Shown here one piece after another: positions 7,631 through 14,258 of a DNA stretch of 63,842 nt; the stretch's first letter is position 1, and the number at the start of each line of letters is the position of its first letter. The notes beneath the pieces were generated by a model. That model was given only the letters and a program-made list of their open reading frames with translations, was not told where the DNA came from and did not search any database. This DNA is from Clostridiales bacterium (GTDB lineage Bacteria; Bacillota; Clostridia; Oscillospirales; Oscillospiraceae): positions 1 through 63,842 of the forward strand of contig JAJQCW010000003.1 in the NCBI GenBank assembly GCA_021202515.1, in the 5' to 3' direction. Both the position numbers and the translations under genes were made by a program.

Positions 7631-7660
7631 AGTATAATACACTGTATAAGTGTATTTCAA
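7631..7660 (-). promoter_or_regulatory. Promoter with embedded operator for the membrane-protein operon
   Basis: On the minus strand TTGAAA (7660-7655) and TATACT (7636-7631) are 18 bases apart. The spacer is filled by a perfect dyad AATACACT GTATA AGTGTATT (7636-7656), an ideal operator. The divergently encoded ribbon-helix-helix protein at 7775 is the obvious candidate repressor. Confidence 0.7.
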
Positions 7661-7707
7661 GGGGCAAAACATACAATTTAACAGTGTTGATTTTGTGCAA
7701 CTTACAC

Positions 7708-7736
7708 TTGTTAATTGTCTCTGTTCCGGGTATAAT
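7708..7736 (+). promoter_or_regulatory. Promoter of the ribbon-helix-helix gene
   Basis: TTGTTA (7708-7713) and a consensus TATAAT (7731-7736) are 17 bases apart, about 39 bases before the GTG start of the plus-strand gene. Confidence 0.7.
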
Positions 7737-7774
7737 GGGGGAAAGAACGTCCTGCAACAGATAGGGGGTATACT

Positions 7775-8008
7775 GTGGCGAACAAAAACAGCGCCGCCCG
7801 GATAGCGGCAAACAACAAATATAATGCTAAGGCTTATGACCGTATCGGCATAGCCGTTCACAAGGGCAAGAAAGACGTTATCAAGGCCCACGCCGCCGAA
7901 CAGGGCGAAACCATCAACGCCTTTGTAACTCGCGCCATTGATGAAACAATGGAGAGAGACAACGCCAATAAAGAAAAAAGCCCTGGGGCCTCATCTCCAG
8001 GGGAATAA
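7775..8008 (+). CDS. Ribbon-helix-helix regulator or antitoxin-like protein
   Basis: A 77-residue basic protein, the only clear plus-strand gene in the plasmid-like half. Residues ~20-60 (YDRIGIAVHKGKKDVIKAH and ETINAFVTRAIDETME) fit an Arc/CopG ribbon-helix-helix domain, as in many small plasmid repressors and antitoxins. The start is GTG, with AGGGGG upstream and its own sigma-A promoter and terminator. Its likely target is the perfect dyad at 7636-7656 in the divergent promoter. No toxin gene is adjacent on its own strand, so regulator is more likely than antitoxin, unless the small membrane proteins are the toxic partner. Confidence 0.75.
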   Translation: MANKNSAARIAANNKYNAKAYDRIGIAVHKGKKDVIKAHAAEQGETINAFVTRAIDETMERDNANKEKSPGASSPGE

Positions 8009-8016
8009 AGAAATAG

Positions 8017-8055
8017 CCCCTCCGTGGCCCTGTGTTTGGGCTGTGGAGGGGTTTT
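8017..8055 (+). terminator. Terminator of the ribbon-helix-helix gene
   Basis: The stem CCCCTCC/GGAGGGG with inner GCCC/GGGC pairing is followed by TTTT, 9 bp after the stop codon. Confidence 0.75.
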
Positions 8056-8104
8056 CTGTGGCGCTGTGCGCCGTTTTTGGGGCTGCTGCCGTGGGTGTGG
8101 GTTG

Positions 8105-8299
8105 TTATTCCTCCCCGCTTGCTGCGTCCATTTCTGCGGCCTCTGCGCCGCTGTTTTTCGGTCTGTGGCCCATTCTGTAGGGGTAGAGCGGGCAGCTTGT
8201 AATGGGGCATTTGCGGATTTCCGCAACCTGGTTACACATACAGTCCCGGCATTTCGCCCGGATTGCCCGCAAGGGTGTGAGGGCGGTGTTAGGCTCCAT
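8105..8299 (-). CDS. Small zinc-ribbon-like phage protein
   Basis: A 64-residue protein with Cys-rich core CRDCMCNQVAEIRKCP and a following CPLYPYRMG, six Cys in all, suggesting a bound zinc. Proteins with this AIRAKCxxC...CP...CPL(Y/W)PYR pattern are common in clostridial phages and phage-like islands; their function is not known to me. It overlaps the PC4-like gene upstream by about 11 bp, so the two are coupled. Confidence 0.7.
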   Translation of the reverse strand: MEPNTALTPLRAIRAKCRDCMCNQVAEIRKCPITSCPLYPYRMGHRPKNSGAEAAEMDAASGEE

Positions 8300-8534
8300 G
8301 TCCGGCCCCTTTCTCTGTAAGGTAGGCGGTCAAGGCGTGGGCCAGGGCTGCGGCCTCATCATCGGTCAGGGTCAAGCCCTTGCCCGGCAGCTCTGCGCCG
8401 CTTTCGTCCTGCCTCCAGGTGCGCAAGTCCACCTTTGCGGGGCGGTCTGCCCAACTTGTCAGGGTCAACGCCTTGCGGGTGCTGCCGGTGCTGCTGATCG
8501 TGGCTATATCCCGCTCAATACTAAAGCTAATCAC
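8289..8534 (-). CDS. PC4/YdbC-like single-stranded DNA-binding protein
   Basis: An 81-residue protein. The segment from SWADRPAKVDLRTW to GKGLTLTDDEAAALAHAL follows the PC4/YdbC pattern: beta strands that bind single-stranded nucleic acid, then a helix used in dimer formation. In Gram-positive phages and islands such proteins accompany replication genes. It lies between an HTH protein and a zinc-ribbon protein on the minus strand. The assignment is from recalled motif shape, so moderate. Confidence 0.6.
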   Translation of the reverse strand: MISFSIERDIATISSTGSTRKALTLTSWADRPAKVDLRTWRQDESGAELPGKGLTLTDDEAAALAHALTAYLTEKGAGHGA

Positions 8535-8552
8535 GGTTCTTATACCTCCTGT

Positions 8553-8948
8553 TCATACTTCCATCCCGAAAAGTAAATCATCAAGCGTCTGGTTTGACTT
8601 TCGCGCCGTCCGTTCTCCAGCCTCCAGCCGGTCAGCGAACCGCCCGGCATTGTCCAGAATCATTTTCGCCGCCTGGAGGCGGGTTCCCGCTCCGGCTTCT
8701 TCGTCTTGCATGATTTCCGCTATTGTCTCTATTGCCGCCGCAAGCTGCCGGTTCAGGTGGTTCACGGCATCCCGCACAATGTCACTTTTGGCGGTCTGGT
8801 ACGCCTCCTGAAATTCGGGCTTTCTCATTCTGTCGTATATGGTACGCGGGGCCAGCCCGCAAGCGGTGGCGGCTGCTGCTACGCTCCCGCTACTCATCAA
8901 GGCGGCTATAACCTGTTCATCGCTTACCGCCGTTTCCTTCTGTCCCAT
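8553..8948 (-). CDS. HTH protein resembling small terminase/phBC6A51-type
   Basis: A 131-residue mainly helical protein. Residues ~10-50 form a helix-turn-helix of the insertion-element/terminase kind (VIAALMSSGSVAAAATACG then LAPRTIYDRMRKPEFQEAY). The remainder is helical and ends NQTLDDLLFGMEV. This layout is seen in phage small-terminase-like or phBC6A51 HTH proteins, here without a large terminase or capsid genes nearby. The start at 8948 has GGGAA nine bases upstream; a GTG three codons earlier has poor spacing. Probably a DNA-binding accessory gene of the element. Confidence 0.6.
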   Translation of the reverse strand: MGQKETAVSDEQVIAALMSSGSVAAAATACGLAPRTIYDRMRKPEFQEAYQTAKSDIVRDAVNHLNRQLAAAIETIAEIMQDEEAGAGTRLQAAKMILDNAGRFADRLEAGERTARKSNQTLDDLLFGMEV

Positions 8949-9064
8949 GTGCTTCACTTCCCTTTAGGGGCCATATCCCCCTTTTGAATTTCGCGTTTTT
9001 GTCTGTAGGGTTGGGCTGCGGTCTTTTAGGGGGCGGGGCTAGAGATTTTACCTCCCCCTACCCC

Positions 9065-9349
9065 CTATTTGGTGGGCAGCGTCTCCAGCGTTTTCAAACA
9101 GGCCCGCCGGGTCTTATGGATTTCTCCGGCCCGGTGGTAGAGGCTCCTACAAAAGCCCTCCATTTCCTCCCGGTTCGCCGCTAAGAAATAGCCGGGGTTT
9201 GCGCCGGTGCTGGAACAAATGGGCTGCCCTTCCCGCCGCTCCAATTCTACGGCTGCGGTCAAGGCTCTGGGGCTGATCCGCAACATGGAACAAAGTTCCC
9301 GGCTGCTTTGGGCGTTCTCTGCGCCCGTCAATAATACTTCGTGTATCAT
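9065..9349 (-). CDS. Winged-helix phage accessory protein
   Basis: A 94-residue protein starting MIHEVLLTGAENAQSS, with a predicted winged helix (ELCSMLRISPRALTAAVELE and a wing ICSSTGANPGYFLA) and a helical tail rich in Arg and Lys. Similar proteins sit in replication clusters of Firmicutes prophages; I know no experimental function. I start it at 9349, after GGAGG placed ~13 bases upstream, because the longer ORF (to 9487) is out of frame with the well-formed 53-residue gene that occupies that stretch. Confidence 0.65.
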   Translation of the reverse strand: MIHEVLLTGAENAQSSRELCSMLRISPRALTAAVELERREGQPICSSTGANPGYFLAANREEMEGFCRSLYHRAGEIHKTRRACLKTLETLPTK

Positions 9350-9369
9350 GGTGCTGTGCTGTGCCTCCG

Positions 9370-9531
9370 TTACTGCTGCTGTTGGTCTTTGGGTTCTTCG
9401 TCCTGCTGCGCCTGCTGCTGCGCTGCTTTCTTTGCCCAATACCGCTGTTGGTGTTCTTTCACTCTGTCGGGGTGCTTTCGCGCCCATTCCCGCTGATATG
9501 CCCGCCGCGCTGCCTTTGCTTCATCCGTCAT
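9370..9531 (-). CDS. 53-residue phage-type charged peptide
   Basis: A short gene with GGAGG eight bases before the ATG and its own promoter upstream. The product begins MTDEAKAARRAYQREWARKH and continues PDRVKEHQQRYW before a Gln-rich end. Small proteins of this type (RAYxREWxRKxPDxVxxYxxRYWxKK) recur in clostridial prophages; the role is unknown. It heads the run of phage-like genes down to 8105. Confidence 0.7.
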   Translation of the reverse strand: MTDEAKAARRAYQREWARKHPDRVKEHQQRYWAKKAAQQQAQQDEEPKDQQQQ

Positions 9532-9589
9532 TTTTCTACGCCTCCTATACTTTTAGCGCCGCTGTTGTTGTTTCACGCTTCTTGTGTAT

Positions 9590-9618
9590 ATTGTATCACA
9601 ATAGGCGGGAAAAGTAAA
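9590..9618 (-). promoter_or_regulatory. Promoter of the phage-like small-gene operon
   Basis: On the minus strand TTTACT (9618-9613) and TACAAT (9595-9590) are 17 bases apart, about 60 bases before the 53-residue gene. Confidence 0.55.
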
Positions 9619-9661
9619 GAGAGAGAAAGAGGGAAAGAGCTTTTTTATTAGAAAATCCCCC

Positions 9662-10016
9662 TCCGTTTGACTTCATTCGACAACATTCGACTTGTTTCGA
9701 TTTTCTTCGACTTCATTCGACAAAATGAGCGGTTTTCGCCGGTTTTTTCAAGTCTGGAGCGGGTGCGGATTGCCGATAAAGAGGGGTTTCCCCTGTACAA
9801 AAAAAGAAAGTCGAGCGGGTATTCCTCCCCGCAAAAATCATTTTTTAGAGGCGGCCCGGTTTGCTAGGCCCCCTTTCCGTTGTCTGCCTCCCCGTTTCAG
9901 GGGGTACTATAGGGGGCGGGGGTGCGCCCTGTTCCATGCGCTGCATGGTTCCGGGTTTTAGGGATTGCCCCTAACAAGCGTTTTTGTCACACAAAAACAT
10001 TGCTTGCCAGGTAGTG
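9662..10016. repeat. Non-coding gap with TTCGA word repeats and hairpins
   Basis: No gene is supported between 9619 and 10057. At 9667-9721 the words TTCGAC and TTCATTCGACAA recur side by side, again in the paired-word style of this module. At 9980-9998 there is a perfect hairpin GTTTTTGT CAC ACAAAAAC flanked by AAGC/GCTT. Confidence 0.6.
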
Positions 10017-10048
10017 AAAAGGGCGGGTCGCTGTGGTGCGCCCGCCCT
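10017..10048 (-). terminator. Terminator of the primase-helicase 1 operon
   Basis: A stem GGGCGGG with GCCCGCCC (10021-10048) is followed on the minus strand by TTTTC, about 10 bp after the stop of the 164-residue gene. Confidence 0.75.
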
Positions 10049-10057
10049 GGTTGCTGG

Positions 10058-10552
10058 TTATTCGTCTGTCTCCTGCTGCGGCTTCTGCTTCTCCGGGTCT
10101 ACTCCGTCAAGGGTCAAAAGCGCCCGGTTTAGTTCCTCGGTCAACTTCCCGCAATCTTTAATCTGCTTTTCAAGTTGCCGCCTCACTCTGTCGGTGTATG
10201 CCCTGGTTCGTTCCTCCAGCCGGCTTTTTGCCTCTGCTGCTGCGTCCCGCTCCATGCTCTGCTGCATCAAGTCCCCATAGACTTTATCAAGTTCCGCGCT
10301 GCACTCTGCGGCCCATTCGGGGCTGTGGGCAAGGCACCCAATACAACGGATAGCCCGGTAAAGAATAATTTCCGGGTCGTCCCCCTGGGTCAACTGCGCC
10401 CTGATCCGCTCCATGTCCGCCGTGGCCTGTGCCTGATCCTCTGCCCGGCTGTGCTGATCTGCTGCAAGCGCCGCCATTGTTTCCCGCTCTGCTGCGGGCT
10501 GTTCCTGCTGCCCTTCGTGTTGGGCGGCATACTCAAAAAGCCCTTTACCCAT
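10058..10552 (-). CDS. Coiled-coil protein downstream of primase-helicase
   Basis: A 164-residue soluble protein starting MGKGLFEYAAQHEG. It has a Gln/Ala/Glu-rich region, a central segment with two Cys (IRCIGCLAHSPEWAAECS) and a heptad-like C-terminal half. The start at 10552 has GGAGG eight bases upstream and lies 4 bp after the preceding stop; the longer ORF reaches into the helicase gene and is not favoured. The position suggests a replication accessory role such as a helicase loader or clamp-like factor, but no family is recognised. Confidence 0.6.
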   Translation of the reverse strand: MGKGLFEYAAQHEGQQEQPAAERETMAALAADQHSRAEDQAQATADMERIRAQLTQGDDPEIILYRAIRCIGCLAHSPEWAAECSAELDKVYGDLMQQSMERDAAAEAKSRLEERTRAYTDRVRRQLEKQIKDCGKLTEELNRALLTLDGVDPEKQKPQQETDE

Positions 10553-10556
10553 GCTG

Positions 10557-12638
10557 TCAACCTCCAATCTTGCGCCCGGCTTTTTTGGGCTTCGTGGTGG
10601 TTTCTTCAAATTCAAGAACCGGCCTAAAGAGGTCATTTGCCGGGTAGTATTCAAAGCTGCAACTGTAGCTTGCAATCCCATAGCGGTTTTTCAGGCAAAC
10701 AAGGTCAATGCTCCGGGGGTTCTTCGCCTTTTCCTCCTGCACTATGGCCCGCTTCTCTTTAAGGGCGTTCTGCTTATCAAAAACCGGGTCAGCCTCCAGG
10801 CAATGGAGCTGTAGGCCCCAAACAACATCCGCTGTGTATTCAACGGCTCCCGATTCTTTGAGGGCTTCAAAGCTAATCGGGGTCAGGTAGTTGGCCCGGT
10901 TCACGCTGCTAATGGCAATGACGGTCAAGCCCAATTCCCGGCTCATCCGCTTTAGCTGCGTGGTGGTTTCGTCTACAACTTCCTTTGTGGTCTGCCGCCG
11001 CCCGTTCCGTTCCTCCGGCTGCAATATCTGGAGGTAGTCCAGGAAAACAACCGGCTTAACGCCGTTTCGGGCTATGTATCGCCTGATATAGTCGCTTATC
11101 GTGGTAATGCTGCAATCAAGGTTCGATTCTACAATGGAAATTCTGTCCCCCATCCGCTCCTGATATTCTTTAGCGGCCTCTTTGACGTGGGCGGGCAAGT
11201 AGCCCCTGCGGATAGAGAGGGAAGTAACCGCCGTTTCAAGGTCTTTCTGCGCCGTCATTCGGGCCAGGCTCTTTGTCACCATTTCAAGGCGACTCTGCTC
11301 CAGGCTGAAATACAAAACATCGTTCCCGGCTGCCGCTATTTGGTCGGCCATTTGGTGGCAAAAGGTGGTTTTGCCCAAACTGCTGATTGCCGCCACAACG
11401 TAGAGGCCAGCATAAAGCCCGCCGCTCTTTTGGTCGAGATTGACATAGCCGGTTTTCACGTCTGCCCGGAATTTTTCAATCTCATCCCCCATCATGTGAG
11501 AGATATAAAAGGCGGTGTTGTCCGGCTTGCCGCTGTTCTGCGCTTTCGCCGTTTTCACGGCCTCCATAAAGCCCGGCCTGTCATGGGTCAAAAATTCGTT
11601 CGCGTCCTTGTACTTCTCGCAAATATCAGCGACAACAAAGGAAATTCCCAAACGGGTTAAACCGGCCTCCAGCTTCTGCCGCTGATCCTTAACCCGCTTC
11701 GCGGTCTCCGGGTCGGGGTCGTTATCAAAGGCCAGGAACAAAGTTGCCTCTGTGCGCCGCTTCTCCAGCAGTTTTAGAAGCGCCTCCCCGTTGGTGGTGC
11801 TGTTGAGGGCGATTGCCGGGGTTTCGGCCTCTAAGATAGAGAGGGCATCAAAGGCACCTTCGACAACAAAAACCTCTTTCACGCCTTGCGAATACAGGGC
11901 TTTCCAGTTAAAAATACCAGGGTGCGCGCCCTTGTTGTTCATCTTGCGAAACTGCGGGGCGGTTTTGGGGTCGATGGCCCGCCCGATATAGTGTGTCGGG
12001 CTTGTCGGAATAATAATCCGCTGTGTGGGGTGGTTCGCGTCTGCTGGGTCTGCTTTGGGGTCGTACCCTACCCAATAGTCCCGCGCCGTGTCAATGCTTA
12101 TTCCCCGGCCTGTAAGATAGGCAACCGCCGCCGGGTCGTTCAACCGGTTTCTGCACGTCTCAAAATAGGGGGTCAAATCGCGGCTTTGCTCTGTGGCGGC
12201 TTGTGCGGCCTCCTGTGGGCTTTTCCGCTCCGGTGGTGCTTGTGTATTACCTTCCTCTTGAAACGCTCTTGTAGGGGCTTGTACGGGGTCATTTTTCGGG
12301 GCTGTGGGCTTGTTGCTGTCAATGACAATTCCCAATTCGCCCGCTAGGTTCGTCAAGGTCTCGGAATACCCAAAATCGGGGTACACGGCCCGGAACAGGT
12401 CAATAATGTCCCCGCTGAAACCACAACCGAAACACTTTAGCCCGTTGCCGTCCTTGCTGCGGGGGTTCCGGGTCAGTCCGTCCCCGCTGCCGTTGCCGCT
12501 GCTTCCCGTCCCGTGTCCACAAATGGGGCATACCCAACTTTTTTCCGCGTTTACTCGCGTTTTCGCCGGTTCAGTCAGATAGGGAATAATCTCCCTCCAG
12601 CGGCTTCTAACCTCTGCTAACGCTGCTGTCCTATCCAT
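10557..12638 (-). CDS. Primase-helicase, Twinkle/T7 gp4 type
   Basis: A 693-residue bifunctional replication protein. The N-terminal CHC2-like zinc finger is WVCPICGHG plus CFGCGFSGDIIDL (about residues 36-80). A TOPRIM primase domain follows, with VFVVEGAFDALSI (the Glu motif) and LFLAFDNDPD (acidic motif). The C-terminal RecA-like DnaB helicase domain has Walker A AAISSLGKTTF and Walker B VVFLDYLQIL. Fusion of primase and DnaB helicase in one chain is typical of phages and plasmids. The start follows GGGGAGAAAGGAA. Its leader contains two tiny overlapping ORFs and an antisense RNA candidate, suggesting post-transcriptional copy control. Confidence 0.92.
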   Translation of the reverse strand: MDRTAALAEVRSRWREIIPYLTEPAKTRVNAEKSWVCPICGHGTGSSGNGSGDGLTRNPRSKDGNGLKCFGCGFSGDIIDLFRAVYPDFGYSETLTNLAGELGIVIDSNKPTAPKNDPVQAPTRAFQEEGNTQAPPERKSPQEAAQAATEQSRDLTPYFETCRNRLNDPAAVAYLTGRGISIDTARDYWVGYDPKADPADANHPTQRIIIPTSPTHYIGRAIDPKTAPQFRKMNNKGAHPGIFNWKALYSQGVKEVFVVEGAFDALSILEAETPAIALNSTTNGEALLKLLEKRRTEATLFLAFDNDPDPETAKRVKDQRQKLEAGLTRLGISFVVADICEKYKDANEFLTHDRPGFMEAVKTAKAQNSGKPDNTAFYISHMMGDEIEKFRADVKTGYVNLDQKSGGLYAGLYVVAAISSLGKTTFCHQMADQIAAAGNDVLYFSLEQSRLEMVTKSLARMTAQKDLETAVTSLSIRRGYLPAHVKEAAKEYQERMGDRISIVESNLDCSITTISDYIRRYIARNGVKPVVFLDYLQILQPEERNGRRQTTKEVVDETTTQLKRMSRELGLTVIAISSVNRANYLTPISFEALKESGAVEYTADVVWGLQLHCLEADPVFDKQNALKEKRAIVQEEKAKNPRSIDLVCLKNRYGIASYSCSFEYYPANDLFRPVLEFEETTTKPKKAGRKIGG

Positions 12639-12670
12639 AGAATTTTTCCTTTCTCCCCGCTCCTGCGGGG

Positions 12671-12700
12671 TTGTCAGATCGTCCGGCAGCGTGTTAGAAT
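12671..12700 (+). promoter_or_regulatory. Promoter of antisense RNA 4
   Basis: TTGTCA (12671-12676), an 18-base spacer and TAGAAT (12695-12700) face away from the primase-helicase gene. They lie just upstream of that gene's ribosome site. Confidence 0.55.
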
Positions 12701-12706
12701 AATGCT

Positions 12707-12787
12707 GCCGTTTGGGTGCTGTGCTGGTTCCTTACGGTTGAGCGGTTCCCCGTCCTGCTGCTTTAGGGGTTCCGCTCATTCTTTTTT
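12707..12787 (+). ncRNA. Candidate countertranscribed antisense RNA at primase-helicase 1
   Basis: An ~81-nt RNA is predicted from the promoter at 12671-12700 to a strong intrinsic terminator: GAGCGG TT CCCC pairing with GGGG TT CCGCTC (12740-12777), then TTTTTT at 12782-12787. It is antisense to the leader of the primase-helicase mRNA, covering two short leader ORFs. This resembles antisense control of plasmid Rep expression (for example CopA/Tap in IncFII), but sequence homology is not claimed. Confidence 0.5.
12732..12779 (-). CDS. Possible leader ORF 2 (15 residues)
   Basis: The ATG overlaps the stop of leader ORF 1 (ATGA). It encodes MSGTPKAAGRGTAQP and ends about 90 bp before the primase-helicase start. 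Its coding strand forms one arm of the antisense RNA terminator. Real translation is plausible because ORF 1 has a good ribosome site. Confidence 0.35.
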   Translation of the reverse strand: MSGTPKAAGRGTAQP

Positions 12788-12799
12788 GTGTAGGGTCAT
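12776..12799 (-). CDS. Possible leader ORF 1 (MTLHKKE)
   Basis: A seven-residue ORF preceded by GGGAGG at a good distance, in the primase-helicase leader. Leader peptides of this size regulate Rep synthesis in several plasmid groups; here it is an inference from layout. Confidence 0.35.
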   Translation of the reverse strand: MTLHKKE

Positions 12800-12899
12800 T
12801 GCCTCGCCTCCCTTCGTGTGCGGTATTCGGTGGTTTCCGGCAGCACTTTTTTTCTCCCGGTGTTTCCGCTCCGATTTTGCTCCGGTTTTGCTCCATCGT

Positions 12900-13395
12900 G
12901 GCCCCTTTTTAGGGTGGCCGATTTGGGCGGATACTCTGTGTGTGAATTGGCGCTGGACGGCTGGGGGTCGCCCTGGAGCGGGGCGGGGGTGGTTCCCCTC
13001 CCTTTTAGGGGCTGCGGAATCTGCGGATAGCTCCCTTTTTAGGGTGTCACCTTTGTAACCTTTCCGGGGCTTGCCCCTTTTCAGGGGCCAGAAATGCCAG
13101 GATAACGGCCTTTTTTGTGTGACTTTTGAGTTACTTCCCTTTTAGGGTGTTAGAAATGTTAGGATAGCCGCCCTTTTAGGGCCTCGCAAATCTCGCAATG
13201 CCCCTTTTTCTGTGTTCATTTTCATGCAAAATCTGCATTTTAGGGCCTGACAAATCTGACATTTCCCCTTTAGGGCCTCGGATTTCTCGGTATGTCTCCC
13301 TTTTTAGGGCCTCCAGAATCTCCAGATAGCCGCCTTTTTAGGGCCTTACAAACCTTACCTTTGCGGGGTCAATCCTTCGAGCAACCTTCGGGCAA
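12900..13395. repeat. Right paired-word repeat array
   Basis: The gap from 12800 to 13408 holds no supported gene. From about 12900 some twelve units follow, most opening TTTTAGGG. The duplicated words differ each time: CTGCGGAATCTGCGGATAG, GCCAGAAATGCCAGGATA, TGTTAGAAATGTTAGGATAG, CTCGCAAATCTCGCAATG, CTGACAAATCTGACATTT, CTCGGATTTCTCGGTATG, CTCCAGAATCTCCAGATAG and CTTACAAACCTTACCTTT. The word is new in each unit but the spacing and the AAT/ATAG frame recur. Confidence 0.85.
12977..13081. repeat. Right copy of ~104-bp direct repeat
   Basis: This is the second copy of the sequence at 1-104, same orientation. It marks the right limit of the plasmid-like module and could be the recombination point between a plasmid and the island. 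Confidence 0.9.
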
Positions 13396-13408
13396 TTCTT
13401 CTTCTGCG

Positions 13409-13606
13409 TTAGTCCTTCCCGGTAAGTCCCTTCAAAAACGGGTCGGCCGGGTCTGTGGCCGGGGGTTCCTCCGGTTTCCCTTTGCCGGTCAGCCCGGAAA
13501 GAAAAGCGTCCGGTTTTTGGGGCGGCTTTTCGGCGGTTTGCGCGGCCTTTTCCGCCGCCGCCTGTTTCTGCTCACACAGCAGTTTCAGTTTCTCAGCCTC
13601 GGTCAT
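13409..13606 (-). CDS. Small protein with duplicated FLxGLTGK motif
   Basis: A 65-residue protein starting MTEAEKLKLLCEQKQAAAEK, with an Ala-rich helix and then two copies of a short motif, DAFLSGLTGKG and DPFLKGLTGKD, separated by a Pro-rich linker. The motif pair could be a docking peptide for a partner, for example a beta-clamp or Rep-type protein; that is a guess. I use the ATG at 13606 (GGAGG nine bases upstream) over the GTG at 13615. It directly follows the 161-residue coiled-coil gene. Confidence 0.55.
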   Translation of the reverse strand: MTEAEKLKLLCEQKQAAAEKAAQTAEKPPQKPDAFLSGLTGKGKPEEPPATDPADPFLKGLTGKD

Positions 13607-13611
13607 GTTGT

Positions 13612-14097
13612 TCACCTCCGAAACTCTTTTCGGGCGGCCTTCACCACCCGCCGGGCGGTGCTGTTGCAGGAAATACCCACCTTGCCCCCGGCTTTTCGGG
13701 CCAGCCGGTCAGCGCGGGAAATGTCGCTGTCAAGGGCGGCGCTGATTGCCTCCATCTGCTCCAGCAGCGCCCCGATTTTCGCGGCGGCGGCGGTTTCAGC
13801 CTCCGAGACCTGTTCCCGGAGCGCCTGCACAAGCTGATATTTCCCGGCGACCTCGCCCCGGCTCAGCGCGTCCAGGCGTTCCCGCACAAGCTCCACGGTC
13901 TTTTGTGCGGCGTCCCGCTCCGTCTGAGCGGCCACCAGCGCGGCCCCGTCCAGGGCGCTTTTTGCCGCTGCCTCCTTCTCCTCTGCCGCCGCCAGGTCGG
14001 TTTTCGCCGCCGCCAGGTGCTGAGACAACAGGCTGATTTGCCCGTCCCGCTCTGCTACGGCCTCGTTTACCTTGCGTTCCAGTTCGTCAAAATTCAT
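13612..14097 (-). CDS. Coiled-coil protein of unknown function
   Basis: A 161-residue protein dominated by Ala, Glu and Gln heptads over residues ~1-125 (a segment beginning MNFDELERKVNEAVAERDGQ), so probably a long helical coil. It has a basic C-terminal tail (STARRVVKAARKEFRR). The ribosome site AAGGA lies seven bases before the ATG. It is expressed with the 65-residue gene downstream. Many phage-satellite islands carry such scaffold-like coils, but I do not recognise this one. Confidence 0.6.
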   Translation of the reverse strand: MNFDELERKVNEAVAERDGQISLLSQHLAAAKTDLAAAEEKEAAAKSALDGAALVAAQTERDAAQKTVELVRERLDALSRGEVAGKYQLVQALREQVSEAETAAAAKIGALLEQMEAISAALDSDISRADRLARKAGGKVGISCNSTARRVVKAARKEFRR

Positions 14098-14134
14098 GTT
14101 TGTGTTCCTTTCCGGGCTTTTCGCCCTGTAAGAT

Positions 14135-14163
14135 TTGACATTTTGTCGGTTGTGTGGTATAAA
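14135..14163 (+). promoter_or_regulatory. Promoter of antisense RNA 3
   Basis: Consensus TTGACA (14135-14140), 17-base spacer and TATAAA (14158-14163) face right, opposite to all genes around it. Confidence 0.6.
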
Positions 14164-14169
14164 ATACTT

Positions 14170-14258
14170 GAGCTGAACCTTTGCCCGTTTTTGGCGAGGG
14201 GGCGGCCCACGAAATGAGCTGAATCTCTGCTAATCAGGCGGGGAGGCGGCTCATTTTT
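14170..14258 (+). ncRNA. Candidate countertranscribed antisense RNA 3
   Basis: An ~89-nt RNA is predicted from the strong promoter to a weaker terminator, ATGAGC pairing with GCTCAT (14214-14254) and then TTTTT. It is antisense to the gap between the sigma-like gene and the coiled-coil gene, and overlaps the last bases of the sigma-like gene. It has the layout of antisense RNAs 1, 2 and 4 but no shared sequence. Confidence 0.4.

Noticed and set aside
12702-13058. Plus-strand ORF in the repeat region
   Set aside because: No ribosome site, Phe/Ser/Cys-rich translation of repeat DNA, and it crosses the antisense RNA unit.
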